64,000 bases of DNA from Camarhynchus parvulus (lineage: Eukaryota; Chordata; Aves; Passeriformes; Thraupidae). Shown here in pieces: positions 10,201-20,774 of this stretch. The position numbers were made by a program, and so were the translations under genes. The stretch is from contig NC_044573.1 in NCBI RefSeq assembly GCF_901933205.1, forward strand, positions 112,589,702 to 112,653,701, written 5' to 3'. Numbering within the stretch: position 1 is the stretch's first letter; the number at the start of each line of letters is the position of its first letter. The notes under the pieces are model-generated. The model saw only the letters and a program-made list of their open reading frames with translations. It was not told the origin of the DNA and did no database searches.

Positions 10201-10622
10201 CCCTGTGTGCCCCCTGTGTGCCCCTGTGTGCCCCCTGTGTGCCCCCTGTGTGCCAGTGTGTGCCCCCTGTGTGCCCCTGTGTGCCCCTGTGTGCCCCTGT
10301 GTGCCCCCCCTGTGTGCCCCTGTGTGCCAGTGTGTGCCCCCTGTGTGCCCCCTGTGTGCCCCCTGTGTGCCCCTGTGTGCCCCCCCGTGTGCCCCCCTGT
10401 GTGTGCCCCCTGTGTGCCAGTGTGTGCCCCCTGTGTGCCCCCTGTGTGCCAGTGTGTGCCCCTGTGTGCCCCCTGTGTGCCCCCCCTGTGTGCCCCCTGT
10501 GTGCCCCCTGTGTGCCCCTGTGTGCCCCCTGTGTGCCCCTGTGTGCCCCTGTGTGCCCCCTGTGTGCCCCCTGTGTGCCCCTGTGTGCCCCCTGTGTGCC
10601 CCTGTGTGCCCCCTGTGTGCCC
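7236..10622. repeat. 3.4-kb GTGTGCCCC minisatellite
   Basis: Hundreds of 9-12 bp units of the form TGTGTGCCCC(C)(C) are interspersed with TGTGTGCCAG, CCGTGTGTGC and longer C runs. It spans the first part of the intron after exon b. All three forward frames stay open for over 1100 codons (Cys/Pro/Val/Leu) because the unit has no stop; there is no protein evidence. The minus strand has regularly spaced GGGG runs. Confidence 0.96.
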
Positions 10623-11175
10623 GCCCTGCCTGCCTGGGCAGTGCTGGGCTGGGCTCAGGCTGTGCTGGGGCCTCCTGGGGCTCAGCAGTGCCTGCGAAGC
10701 GATCGTGTTCTGTGCAGTGTTGCTCCTAAAGCCCCTGTTGAGCTCCGTTTGCAGCCCCCTCTGGCGTGCTGTGCCCCGTGAAGCCGATTCTCATTTCTGG
10801 CTCAGGGCGCTGTCCTGGCATCTCCTCGTGCCCAGTCCTGTGCTCCTCTCCCAGCCTCTGCCTGCAGGGTTTGCTCTGCTGACCCTGAGCAGCAGCTGCA
10901 GCTCCTTTGCTGTGCCTGCCGTTTCTTACTTTTGGTCTTGCCTTTCTCCAAATCAGCTGGTTTTTTTTTTATTTCAGTGGGATTTGGCTTCTGCTGCTGC
11001 CCCCCAGAGGGGATTTACCCAGGGCAGTGCCCAGCGCCGAGGGTGCCAAGCATTTGTTCTCTTTGTGCTGTCCAGACTTTGATCCTCTCCTGGTGGGGCA
11101 ATTTCTTATTGCCACCAAACAGAGGCTGGGTAGTGTCCCTCAGAGAGTCCAGGCTTGTCCCTGCCTCACTGGGCA
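10623..11175. other. DTNB: Intron, single-copy
   Basis: Mixed-composition intron follows the minisatellite. One strong pyrimidine run with AG occurs around 10961-10977 (TTTTTTTTTTATTTCAG), but what follows has no dystrobrevin similarity. No TE was recognised. Confidence 0.55.
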
Positions 11176-11323
11176 AGGAATAGAATAAAATAAAGTAAAA
11201 TAGAATAAAATAGAATAGAATAGAATAAAATAGAATAGAATAGAATAGAATAAAATAGAATAGAATAGAAATAAAATAGAATAGAATAGAATAGAATAGA
11301 ATAGAATAATAGAATAAAATAAA
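11176..11323. repeat. (AATAG)n / (AATAAAATAG)n microsatellite
   Basis: About 150 bp of AATAGAATAAAATAGAAT units, with AATAA and AATAG pentamers alternating irregularly. Confidence 0.92.
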
Positions 11324-11580
11324 ACCAGCACAAAGCTCAGAGCAGCTTCTGTGCCAGCAGAGTTTCTGTTCAGGCCTGCTCTGAAGTTAGTTAGGAGAAG
11401 TTTTAAAGCTTGGCTGAGGGTTTGGTTGCTGTCAGGCAGCTCACAGTGAAAAATACAGGATTTCAACCCAGGAGTGGCCACGTTAGGAGGAGCTGCCTCA
11501 GAAGATGGAGGCTTTAGTTAGAGGTGGCATTTATTCCCCTCTTTGCCCCAGCCCTGAGAGCTCTGCCTTGTCTGGGCCCC
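11324..11580. other. DTNB: Intron, single-copy
   Basis: A short non-repetitive intron segment lies between two arrays. Nothing further was recognised. Confidence 0.5.
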
Positions 11581-11581
11581 C

Positions 11582-12195
11582 AGCAACAGCTGGATCCCAG
11601 TGTGGGGCAACAGCTGGATCCCAGTGTGGGACAGCAACAGCTGGATCCCAGTGTGGGGCAGGAACAGCTGGATCCAGTGTGGGGCAACAGCTGGATCCCA
11701 GTGTGGGGCAGGAACAGCTGGATCCAGTGTGGGGCAACAGCTGGATCCCAGTGTGGGGCAGCAACAGCTGGATCCCAGTGTGGGGCAGGAACAGCTGGAT
11801 CCAGTGTGGGGCAACAGCTGGATCCAGTGTGGGGCAACAGCTGGATCCCAGTGTGGGGCAGGAACAGCTGGATCCAGTGTGGGGCAACAGCTGGATCCCA
11901 GTGTGGGACAGCAACAGCTGGATCCCAGTGTGGGGCAGGAACAGCTGGATCCCAGTGTGGGGCAACAGCTGGATCCCAGTGTGGGGCAGGAACAGCTGGA
12001 TCCAGTGTGGGACAGGAACAGCTGGATCCAGTGTGGGGCAACAGCTGGATCCCAGTGTGGGACAGGAACAGCTGGATCCCAGTGTGGGGCAGCAACAGCT
12101 GGATCCAGTGTGGGGCAGGAACAGCTGGATCCAGTGTGGGACAGGAACAGCTGGATCCAGTGTGGGACAGGAACAGCTGGATCCCAGTGTGGGCA
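11582..12195. repeat. Minisatellite, CAGCTGGATCCCAGTGTGGG unit
   Basis: Units of about 27-33 bp contain ACAGCTGGATC(CCA)GTGTGGGGCA with two alternating endings (GGAACAGC or ACAGC/GCAACAGC). About 21 copies. Each carries a BamHI GGATCC or GGATCCC and a CAGCTG E-box. Confidence 0.93.
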
Positions 12196-12235
12196 GGAAC
12201 TGCTCTGTGCCTCGCTGTGCCTGGGCTGGGATGGG

Positions 12236-14510
12236 GCAGAGCAGAGCAGGGCTCAGGCAGAGCAGAGCAGGGCTCAGGCAGAGCAGGGCTCAGGCAGAGC
12301 AGAGCAGGGCTCAGGCAGAGCAGAGCTCAGGCAGAGCAGAGCAGGGCTCAGGCAGAGCTCAGGCAGAGCAGGGCTCAGGCAGAGCAGAGCAGGGCTCAGG
12401 CAGAGCAGAGCAGGCAGAGCAGGGCTCAGGCAGAGCAGGGCTCAGGCAGAGCAGGGCTCAGGCAGAGCAGGGCTCAGGCAGAGCAGAGCAGGGCTCAGGC
12501 AGAGCAGAGCAGGCAGGCAGAGCAGCTCAGGCAGAGCAGGGCTCAGGCAGAGCAGGGCTCAGGCAGGGCTCAGGCAGGCAGCTCAGGCAGAGCAGGGCTC
12601 AGGCAGAGCAGCAGAGCAGAGCAGGGCTCACAGAGCAGGGCTCAGCCAGAGCACAGAGCAGAGCTCAGCAGCAGAGAGCAGGCAGACAGGCTCAGGCAGA
12701 GCAGAGCAGGCTCAGGCAGGGGCTCAGGCAGAGCAGGCTCAGGCAGCAGTCAGGCAGAGAGGCCAGAGCGGCTCGGAAGCAGAGCAGAGGCTCAGGCAGA
12801 GCAGGGCTCAGGCAGAGCAGAGAGCAGGGCTCAGGGCAGAGAGCTCAGCAGACAGCAGCTCAGGCAGAGCAGGGCTCAGGCAGAGCAGGGCTCAGGCAGA
12901 GCAGGGCAGAGCTCAGGCAGAGCAGAGCTCAGGCAGAGCAGGGCTCAGGCAGAGCAGGGCTCAGGCAGAGCAGAGCAGGGCTCAGGCAGAGCAGGCAGGG
13001 CTCAGGCAGAGCAGAGCTCAGGCAGAGCAGAGCAGGGCTCAGGCAGAGCAGGGCTCAGGCAGAGCAGAGCAGGGCTCAGGCAGAGCAGGGCTCAGGCAGA
13101 GCAGGGCTCAGGCAGAGCAGGCAGAGCAGGGCTCAGGCAGAGCAGGGCTCAGGCAGAGCAGCTCAGCAGGGCTCAGGCAGAGCAGGGCTCAGGCAGAGCA
13201 AGCAGGGCTCAGGTCAGAGCAGGGCTCAGGCAGAGCTCAGGCAGAGCAGGGCTCAGGCAGAGCAGGGCTCAGGTAGAGCAGAGCAGGGCTCAGGCAGGCA
13301 GAGCAGGGCTCAGGCAGAGCAGAGCAGAGCTCAGGCAGAGCAGGGCTCAGGCAGAGCAGGGCTCAGGCAGAGCAGGGCTCAGGCAGAGCAGAGCAGGGCT
13401 CAGGCAGAGCAGGGCTCAGGCAGAGCAGAGCAGAGCTCAGGCAGAGCAGGGCTCAGGCAGAGCAGGGCTCAGGCAGAGCATCAGGCAGAGCAGAGCTCAG
13501 GCAGAGCAGAGCTCAGGCAGAGCAGGCTCAGGCAGAGCAGGGCTCAGGCAGAGCAGGGCTCAGGCAGAGCAGAGGCTCAGGCAGGCAGAGCAGGGCTCAG
13601 GCAGAGCAGAGCTCAGGCAGAGCAGGGCTCAGGCAGAGCAGGGCTCAGGCAGAGCAGAGCTCAGGCAGAGCAGAGCAGGCTCAGGCAGAGCAGAGGGCTC
13701 AGGCAGAGCAGGGCTCAGGCAGAGCAGGGCTCAGGCAGAGCAGGGCTCAGGCAGAGGCAGAGCAGGGCTCAGGCAGAGCAGGGCTCAGGCAGAGCAGAGG
13801 CTCAGGCAGAGCAGGGCTCAGGCAGAGCAGGGCTCAGGCAGAGCAGGGCTCAGGCAGAGCAGGGCAGAGCAGGGCTCAGGCAGAGCAGAGCAGGCTCAGG
13901 CAGAGCAGGGCTCAGGGAGCTCAGCAGGGCTCAGGCAGAGAGAGTGGCAGAGCAGGGCTCAGGCAGAGCAGAGGCAGCAGAGCAGGGCTCAGGCAGAGCA
14001 GAGCAGGGCTCAGGCAGAGCAGGGCTCAGGCAGAGCAGAGCTCAGGCAGAGCAGAGCTCAGGCAGAGCAGGGCTCAGGCAGAGCAGGGCTCAGGCAGAGC
14101 AGGGCTCAGGCAGAGCAGAGCAGGGCTCAGGCAGAGCAGGGCTCAGGCAGAGCAGAGCAGAGCTCAGGCAGAGCAGGGCTCAGGCAGAGCAGGCTAGGCT
14201 CAGGCAGAGCATCAGCAGAGCCAGCCACAGCAGGTCAGGCACAGAGCAGGGTCAGGCACTGGGCAGCTCAGGCAGGAGCAGGCAATCAGGCAGAGCAGAC
14301 TCAGCAGCAGGTCAGGGAGCGTCAGGCAGGCAGGCAGGCTCAGGCAGAGCAGAGCAGGGCTCAGGCAGAGCAGGGCTCAGGCAGAGCAGGGCTCAGGCAG
14401 AGCAGGGTCAGCAGAGCAGGGCTCACAGCAGAGCAGGTACAGGAAGCAGGGCTCAGGCAGAGCAGAGCAGGGCTCAGGCAGAGCAGAGCAGGGCTCAGGC
14501 TCCCTCTCCA
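12236..14510. repeat. 2.3-kb GGCTCAGGCAGAGCAG minisatellite
   Basis: A 16-bp unit, GGCTCAGGCAGAGCAG, with insertions of one or more AGAGC and deletions of GG. It is most regular in 12840-14180 and scrambled around 12590-12840 and 14190-14450. Open frames rich in Gln, Ala, Gly and Arg cross it and are not genes. It sits immediately after the GGATCC array with only about 40 bp between. Confidence 0.95.
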
Positions 14511-14639
14511 GGAGCTCAGCAGCACGGCAGGCCGGTTTTTACAAAAACGCCCATCCCTGCTGGAATGCTCCGAGTCACAGAGGGTGCTGCTGGCACCATC
14601 AGAACCTTTCACATTCCCCTTGGCAGGTGCAATCCCCGA

Positions 14640-14905
14640 ATCCATCCTGGTGTGGGGGGCAAGGGGCTGTACCAGCTATCCAGTGCCACCCCTGCCATGG
14701 CAGGGACACTGCCACTGTGCCAGGTGCTCCCAGCCCTGCCCAGCCTGGCCCTGGGCACTGCCAGGGATCCAGGGGCAGCCACAGCTGCTCTGGGGTGCCC
14801 CTGGATGGGCTCTGAGGTCCCTTCCAACCCAACCACTCTGGGTCCTGCTGCTCCAGGCCCTTTCCCAGAGCCCCTCTCAGCCCTCTCAGAGAATCCTTCA
14901 GGGGA
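14640..14905 (-). mobile_element. CR1 3' fragments, inverted composite
   Basis: A reverse CR1 3' part (CAGTGCCACCCCTGCCATGG through AGGGATCCAGGGGCAGCCAC) is followed by a forward-type end (GGCTCTGAGGTCCCTTCCAA), so two fragments meet head to head or one has an internal inversion. Confidence 0.65.
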
Positions 14906-15039
14906 TTTCTGCTTTTCCAGCTCTCCCCACACTCACCCTGTGCTTTCCCCATCTCTGTATTTTCCCTGCCAGTCCAAATTCCCTGCCCAGCACGTTTAGT
15001 TACAGTTATTTGAAACGCTGGGAGTTGCTGGAGGTGGTG

Positions 15040-15735
15040 GCTGCTGCTGTTCCCATGATTTCTGCGGATCTGGGGCGGTTGTTGTCATTCCCGTGATTTC
15101 TGGGGCCCTGGGGCAGTTGTTGTCATTCCCGTGATTTCTGGGGCCCTGGGGCAGTTGTTGTCATTCCCATGATTTCTGGGGCGGTTGTTGTTGTCATTCC
15201 CGTGATTTCTGGGGCCCTGGGGCGGTTGTTGTCATTCCCGTGATTTCTGGGGCCCTGGGGCAGTTGTTGTCATTCCCATGATTTCTGGGGCGGTTGTTGT
15301 TGTCATTCCCGTGATTTCTGGGGTGGTTGTTGTTGTCATTCCCATGATTTCTGGGGTGGTTGTTGTTGTCATTCCCATGATTTCTGGGGCGGTTGTTGTT
15401 GTCATTCCCATGATTTCTGGGGCCCTGGGGCGGTTGTTGTCATTCCCATGATTTCTGGGGCAGTTGTCATTCCCGTGATTGCTGGGGTGGTTGTTGTTGT
15501 CATTCCCATGATTTCTGGGGCCCTGGGGTTGTTGTTGTCATTCCCATGATTTCTGGGGTGGTTGTTGTTGTCATTCCCATGATTTCTGGGGCGGTTGTTG
15601 TCATTCCCGTGATTTCTGGGGTGGTTGTTGTTGTCATTCCCGTGATTTCTGGGGTGGTTGTTGTTGTCATTCCCGTGATTTCTGGGGCCCTGGGGCAGTT
15701 GTTGTTGTTTCCCGTGATTTCTGGGGTGGTTTTGT
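15040..15735. repeat. Minisatellite, TCATTCCCRTGATTTCTGGGG unit
   Basis: Units of 28-40 bp alternate TTGTTGTCATTCCC(A/G)TGATTTCTGGGG with an optional CCCTGGGGC insert. About 21 copies end roughly 40 bp before the acceptor of exon c. Confidence 0.93.
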
Positions 15736-15776
15736 TTCCATCCCTGTGCAGTTCTCACAGGTGCCTCTCCCTGCAG

Positions 15777-15862
15777 TGAGGGCCATGGGAAGCTGACCGT
15801 GTTCTCAGTGAAAGCCATGCTGGCCACCATGTGTGGGGGGAAGATCCTGGACAAGCTCAGAT
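15777..15862 (+). CDS. DTNB: Beta-dystrobrevin exon c
   Basis: The exon reads (S)[20 protein letters not shown] then GKILDKLR and ends with the first T of Tyr. Mammalian beta-dystrobrevin has [30 protein letters not shown] at this place. It belongs to the boundary between the two EF-hand-like modules. Acceptor CTCTCCCTGCAG ends at 15776; donor GTGAGT begins at 15863. Phase is 2 at entry and 1 at exit, which agrees with both neighbours only if exon b ends at the GC donor or at 7234. Confidence 0.96.
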
Positions 15863-17495
15863 GTGAGTACTCCTGAGGAATCCCACCTTTGTGGACTCTC
15901 TCCTTTCCTGTGTCTCTTGCATTCAGCTCTGGAGGGTTTTCTTTTGCTGACTTTGTGATCTTTGCCCTGAGCTGGAGCTGTGCAGAGTTCCAGAGTCATT
16001 AAGGTGGGACAGTCCCTCCCAGCCCATGAGTCCAAGCTGTGCCCAGTCCCCACATTGTCCCCAGAGCACTGGGTGCCACATGCCGGCCTCCTGGGACACC
16101 TCCAGGGCTGTTTGCTCCGTGTTCCAGCTCCTGGTGATCCCGAGCCCAGGACTGAGGAGCCTTCCCAAGCCCAGTCCTTCAATTTAAGCTCTTGGGCTCT
16201 TCTTTAAACGGAGAACTTGAGGGCTGATTTTCCAATGGGAATGTCCCAGTTGTCACCATTCCCCTGCTCTGGGCATGTTGGAGGCTCCTGTGAATCTCCT
16301 GAGGCTCTCTGCACCTTCTCACTCTGCAATCCCAGCTGCTGAGGTAGAACCCCAGGATGGTTGGGGCTGGAAGGGACCTGGGACACCTCGCGCTGTCCCA
16401 GGCTGCTCCCAGCCCTGCCCTGAGCCCTGCTGACCCCTGGGCTCAGTCACATCCCCGGACAGAGCAGGATTCCTCCAGCTGCAGAGGAAAGTGGTGGTGG
16501 AAGAGTTCTGGGAAATAAACCCGCTTTCTTCACTGCAGGACAAACGCTGGTGGGGTTTGGAGGGGTTTTTAATTTCCCCTTGGCACAGCCTGGGCTGTTC
16601 TCTCTCATTTTCAGATTTCCATACCTTGAATTTCTCTCTCTTTAGGGTCACTTCACTGCCTGCTCAGCTCAGATGAATGTCCTGAGCACACTGAGGAGGT
16701 TTCAGCCCATTTTGAACACAATTGTGTCCTGTCCCTGTTGTGTCCCACCCTTCCCACCCTGCCAGGTTCATTGCAGGCCTTCAGCTCCTGTGCAGGAGGA
16801 TTCTGCTCCAGGGTGGATGAGGATTCTGGAATTTTGGCTCCCTAATTTTAGTTGTTCCCATTGGTTTCATTTTGTGTGCCTTTTCATCCTGACCTTTTTT
16901 CCACATTCAGTTTCTAGGTTAAGTCTAGTTTTTCTGGCTGGCTTATTTTTCTAAAATACACAAATCCACCATTTAAGATATTTTTTTATTTTTCCCCCCA
17001 TTTCATGTTTTCTTTTATAACATTATTCAAGAGACCTTCAGTTCAAGCTGCTCTGTTCAGTCAGTGATACAAATTCCAGGTAGCTTTATCCATCTTAGCT
17101 GAGGCATTGCAGGCTTCTTCCTGAGCTCATTCTTTCAGGAAATTGGGGTAATTCCTCCAGTTTACTGGAAATGTGCCTTTCTGAAAGTGTCTATTTTTCT
17201 GAAGCTGGTTTTGATCACTGAAATGAAGGTGATTTTCTGCCAGCCTGAGCTTTTTGATGTTTAATTACTGCTGGTGCCTGAAATAACAGCAGAGGGGGCT
17301 CAGTGCCGCTGAGGAGGTGTGGGATCTGTCACATCCTGGGGAATTCTAGGTCGTGTTTGCATTGGTGAAACCTCCCTTTGGAGCTCTGGGGGTGCTCAGG
17401 GCCCAGCTGGCTGTGTGAGAGGTCTCTGCAAGGAGATTCTGGGTCCCAGGGTGTGGGGATCCATAAAGTTGGAGGGTTTATAAGAAGGTGGGAAA
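15863..17495. other. DTNB: Intron, mainly single-copy
   Basis: This is one of the few long non-array stretches of the window. A short CR1-derived piece in reverse orientation lies at about 16340-16450 (GGTTGGGGCTGGAAGGGACC). Between about 16690 and 17300 the sequence is AT-balanced with no repeats and could hold conserved non-coding elements; only alignment to other birds would show that. Confidence 0.55.
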
Positions 17496-17499
17496 AAGA

Positions 17500-18130
17500 C
17501 ATGTTGATAGTGTTAGACACGCTCCCCTTCAAAACAGAGCAGCAACTGATTTTCTTTTACTGCCACAAAGACACGGTTGTGAAGAAAATTGAAAAATTGT
17601 GTTGTATGAATCTGTCAGATCATTCAGAATCCGTTCACAAAAGTATACAGAAATTGAAAGACTTGACAGCCCAAGTTAAAGAAGTTAGTAAGTCCTGGAT
17701 AGATGACTTGTTCCGAGAATAGAACGTTGCACCTTAGCTAAAGCAACTCTGCAAGAGAAGTCTCTGTGGATTAAGTGTTCTGATTGTGACTTAATAGTGA
17801 TCCCCTGCATACTTCATTGTGTGCCTCGAATGATGAACAAAAGTCAGAAAAGTTTTTGTTATACAAGAAAGAGAATTAAGAAGTGGAATCACAGAAAGTG
17901 TTCAAAATCTCGCAGAGAATGTAGATGAAAGTATAGAAATAGAAGAGAAATTTAAATTAAGAACAACAAGAGTTTTTAAACAATAACTTGTTAATATTGT
18001 CAGATGTGATTTATACCTCTTCCACTAACTGAAACCTTCACAGCATTAAGTTGCTGTGTTGTAACACAGCAATGCTTAGATGTAGCAAGAACAAGCCTAA
18101 AGCAGATAGTAAGCAAAAACATTACAGCAG
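17500..18130 (+). mobile_element. Degraded endogenous retrovirus fragment (env end / LTR side)
   Basis: The open stretch ending at 17722 resembles the ectodomain of a retroviral transmembrane envelope subunit: a Cys-Cys pair followed by MNLSDHS and a heptad-like segment ending in a Trp-Ile-Asp-Asp-Leu-Phe motif. It is broken by a stop directly after that motif and by frame shifts up to about 17990. The downstream part (to about 18130) looks like a retroviral 3' untranslated or LTR region but was not matched to a family. It is a non-functional relic; gag and pol were not seen nearby. Confidence 0.6.
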
Positions 18131-18424
18131 GGCAGTTCTGTTTTCTGTCTGGCATCGTTGTTCTGTCGTGCTCTCTGCATCCTGCCCCTGGGACTGGCCT
18201 TTGCTGGGGGCTGGGGCTCTGGGGAGGGGATCAGGGACCCCCGGGGCTCAGGGAGGAGCAGGGTCAGGGAGTGGGGCACCTGCAGCACCTCCCTCTTCTC
18301 CTTCTGTCCTTACAAACATCAGGGACCGTCTGCTCGGCCCCTCTTTGCTCTCAGGAGCACGTTTGTCCCCACAGAGCTGCTGGAAAAGGGCAAACTCCTC
18401 TCATCACAAATGTGCTCAGAATGC

Positions 18425-18650
18425 CAGAGCGGTTTGGGCTGGAAGGGACATTACATCCCACCCCAATTACATCCCACCCCAATTAAATCCCACTCCTGCC
18501 ATGGCAGGGACACCTCCCACTGTGCCAGGGTGTGCCAGTGTCCAGCCTGGCCTTGGGCACTGCCAGGGATCCAGGGTGGGCACCCTGTGCCAGGGCCTGC
18601 CCACCCTGCCAGGGCACAATTCCCAATTCCCAATGTCCCAGATCCAAAAT
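18425..18650 (-). mobile_element. CR1 3' fragment
   Basis: GCGGTTTGGGCTGGAAGGGA is followed by a local triplication of ACATCCCACCCCAATT and then the standard reverse CR1 words (CCTGCCATGGCAGGGACACC, CCTGGCCTTGGGCACTGCCA). Confidence 0.8.
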
Positions 18651-18734
18651 GGGATCTGATTCCCCTTCCCAGCTGTGCAGTGCCTGGGGATGAGCTCGGT
18701 GCCCTTGGCTTGCAACAGCTCCTGGTGAAGCTGG

Positions 18735-19115
18735 GAAGGGAATGGAGCCCCAGGAGGGGCTGAGGGAGCTGGGAAGGGGCTCAGCCTGGAGCAAAGGAGG
18801 CTCAGGGGGGACCTTGTGGCTCTGCACAAGTCCCTGCCAGGAGGGGACAGCCAGGGGGGGTCGGGCTCTGCTCCCAGGGAACAGGGACAGGCCAAGGGGA
18901 AATGGCCTCAGGCTGGGCCAGGGCAGGCTCAGGGTGGGCACCAGGAGGAATTTCTGCATGGAAAGGGTGCTCAGGCCTTGGCAGGGGCTGCCCAGGGAGG
19001 TTTGCAGTGCCCATCCCTGCAGGTGTCACCTGGATGTGGCACTGCGTGCCCTGGGCTGGGGACAAGGTGGGCACTGGGCACAGCTGGGATTTTCCAGCCT
19101 CAGGGATCCTGGGCT
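18735..19115 (+). mobile_element. CR1 3' fragment, near-identical to copies at 26.0 and 47.3 kb
   Basis: A forward CR1 end starts GGAATGGAGCCCCAGGAGGG and runs through CCTTGTGGCTCTGCACAAGT, GAATTTCTGCATGGAAAGGG and GATGTGGCACTGCGTGCCCT to GGATTTTCCAGCCTCAGGGA. The first 215 bp differ from 47333-47549 at about two visible positions. Confidence 0.82.
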
Positions 19116-19189
19116 GTGGTGCCCCTGCCATCCCCCGTGCCCTCAGTGGGCATTTCCCTGGAGCTCTGCCAGCTCTGGCACTGGCACAG

Positions 19190-19675
19190 CCCTGTTCCAC
19201 TCTGGAGCCTCCTCTGGGGGTTCTGTAGGCTCAGGGTCCAGCTGTGTTCCACTCTGGGGGTTCTGTAGGTTCATGTTCCAGCTGTGTTCCACTCTGGGGT
19301 TCTGTAGGTTCATGTTCCAGCTGTGTTCCACTCTGGGGTTCTGTAGGTTCAGGTTCCAGCTGTGTTCCACTCTGGGGGTTCTGTAGGCTCAGGTTCCAGC
19401 TGTGTTCCACTCTGGGGGTTCTGTAGGTTCAGGTTCCAGCTGTGTTCCACTCTGGGGGTTCTGTAGGTTCAGGTTCCAGTTTTCCCCTCCTGGGGTTCTG
19501 TGGCTCCGCTGTGTTCCACTCTGGGGTTCTGTAGGTTCAGGTTCCAGCTGTGTTCCACTCTGGGGGTTCTGTAGGTTCAGGTTCCAGCTGTGTTCCACTC
19601 TGGGGGTTCTGCAGGTTCAGGTTCCAGCTGTGTTCCACTCTGGGGGTTCTGTAGGCTCAGGTTCCAGCTGAGTTC
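19190..19675. repeat. 40-bp repeat, GTTCCAGCTGTGTTCCACTC
   Basis: About 12 copies of a 40-bp unit: TGTAGGTTCAGGTTCCAGCT then GTGTTCCACTCTGGGGGTTC. Copy-to-copy differences are few (TTCATG for TTCAGG, one G less), with one diverged copy at 19485-19520. Confidence 0.94.
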
Positions 19676-19744
19676 CCCTGGAGTTCTCCTGCTCTGCTCC
19701 CTTCCTGTCCCAGCTGGTGCAGGGCAGGAGCTTCCCCTGCACTG

Positions 19745-20455
19745 ATGGGGTGGAATGGGATCCATGGGATAAAGGGATGGGATCCATGGGATAAAGGGAT
19801 GGGATAATGGGATAAAGGGATGGGATAATGGGATGGGATAATGGGATGGGATAATGGGATGGGATAGCATCCATGGGATGGAATGGGATAGGATGGCATC
19901 CATGGGATGGGATAGGATGGGATGGCATGGGATGGGATGGGAGCAGGGGTGGGATGGGATAATGGGTTGGGATAATGGGATGGGATCCGTGGCATGGCAT
20001 GGGATCCATGGAATGGGATGGGATGGGATGGGATGGCGTGGGATCCATGGGATAATGGGATGGGATAATGGGGTGGGATGAGATAATGGCATGGGATGGG
20101 ATAATGGGGTGGGATAATAGGGTGGGATGGGATCCCTGGGATGGGATGGGATCCATAGGATAATGGGATGGGATAATGGGATGGGATGGGATCCCTGGGA
20201 TGGGATGGGATAATGGGACGGGATAATGGGGTGGGATGGGATAATGGGATGGGATAATTGGGTGGGATGGGATAATGGGATGGGATGGGATAATGGGATG
20301 GGATAATGGGACGGGATAATGGGGTGGGATGGGATAATGGCATGGATAATGGGGTGGGATGGGATAATGGGGTGGGATGGGATAATGGCATGGGATAATG
20401 GGGTGGGATGGGATAATGGGGTGGGATGGGATAATGGCATGGGATGGCATGGGAT
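19745..20455. repeat. GGGATGGGATAAT array (G-rich on +)
   Basis: Units of GGGATGGGATAAT and GGGATCCATGGGAT with variants GGGGTGGGATAAT and GGCATGGGATAAT extend over about 700 bp and stop about 150 bp before exon d. Regular GGG runs on the transcribed-sense strand could form G-quadruplexes in DNA and pre-mRNA. Confidence 0.94.
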
Positions 20456-20608
20456 GGAGGAACCGGGGACCGGGAGCCCTGGCCTGGGTCATTCCTGCCC
20501 CGGCAGCAGCGCTGCTCCGGGCCCCGCTCAGGGAAAGCCCTCGGGGTGCACGGGCGCCGTTCCCGCAGTGACCCCGTATTGATTGGGGTTTATTGTATTT
20601 CCTTACAG

Positions 20609-20763
20609 ATATTTTCTCTCAGATCTCAGATTCCAACGGGCTGCTGGTGTTCCCCAAGTTTGAGCAGTTCCTGCGGGAGGTGCTGAAGCTGCCCACGGCC
20701 GTGTTCGAGGGGCCCTCCTTCGGCTACACCGAGCACTCGCTGCGCACCTGCTTCCCACAGCAG
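20609..20763 (+). CDS. DTNB: Beta-dystrobrevin exon d (EF-hand-like region 2)
   Basis: The exon completes Tyr and reads [51 protein letters not shown]. Family comparison: beta-dystrobrevin has [10 protein letters not shown] and EHSVRTCFPQQ, whereas alpha has FSMISDSSGV. This is the second EF-hand-like module, with the very conserved [10 protein letters not shown] motif that packs against the ZZ domain in dystrophin-family proteins. Acceptor TTCCTTACAG ends at 20608 and the donor is GTCAGG at 20764, a weaker form of GTRAG. It ends in phase 0. A G-rich array starts about 12 bp after the donor. Confidence 0.97.
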
Positions 20764-20774
20764 GTCAGGGACGG

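Noticed and set aside
6987..11082. Three overlapping open frames of 1164-1286 codons rich in Cys, Pro and Val
   Set aside because: They are all readings of one GTGTGCCCC minisatellite with no stop-containing word; only the first 71 codons of one of them are exon b.
11505..15096. Open frames over 1160 codons rich in Gln, Ala, Gly and Arg
   Set aside because: They are frames through the GGATCC and GGCTCAGGCAGAGCAG arrays; all three forward frames are open, which argues for stop-free repeats rather than coding.
19745..20455. Telomere-like interstitial repeat
   Set aside because: Units are GGGATGGGATAAT, not TTAGGG; no (TTAGGG)n or (CCCTAA)n run was found in the window.
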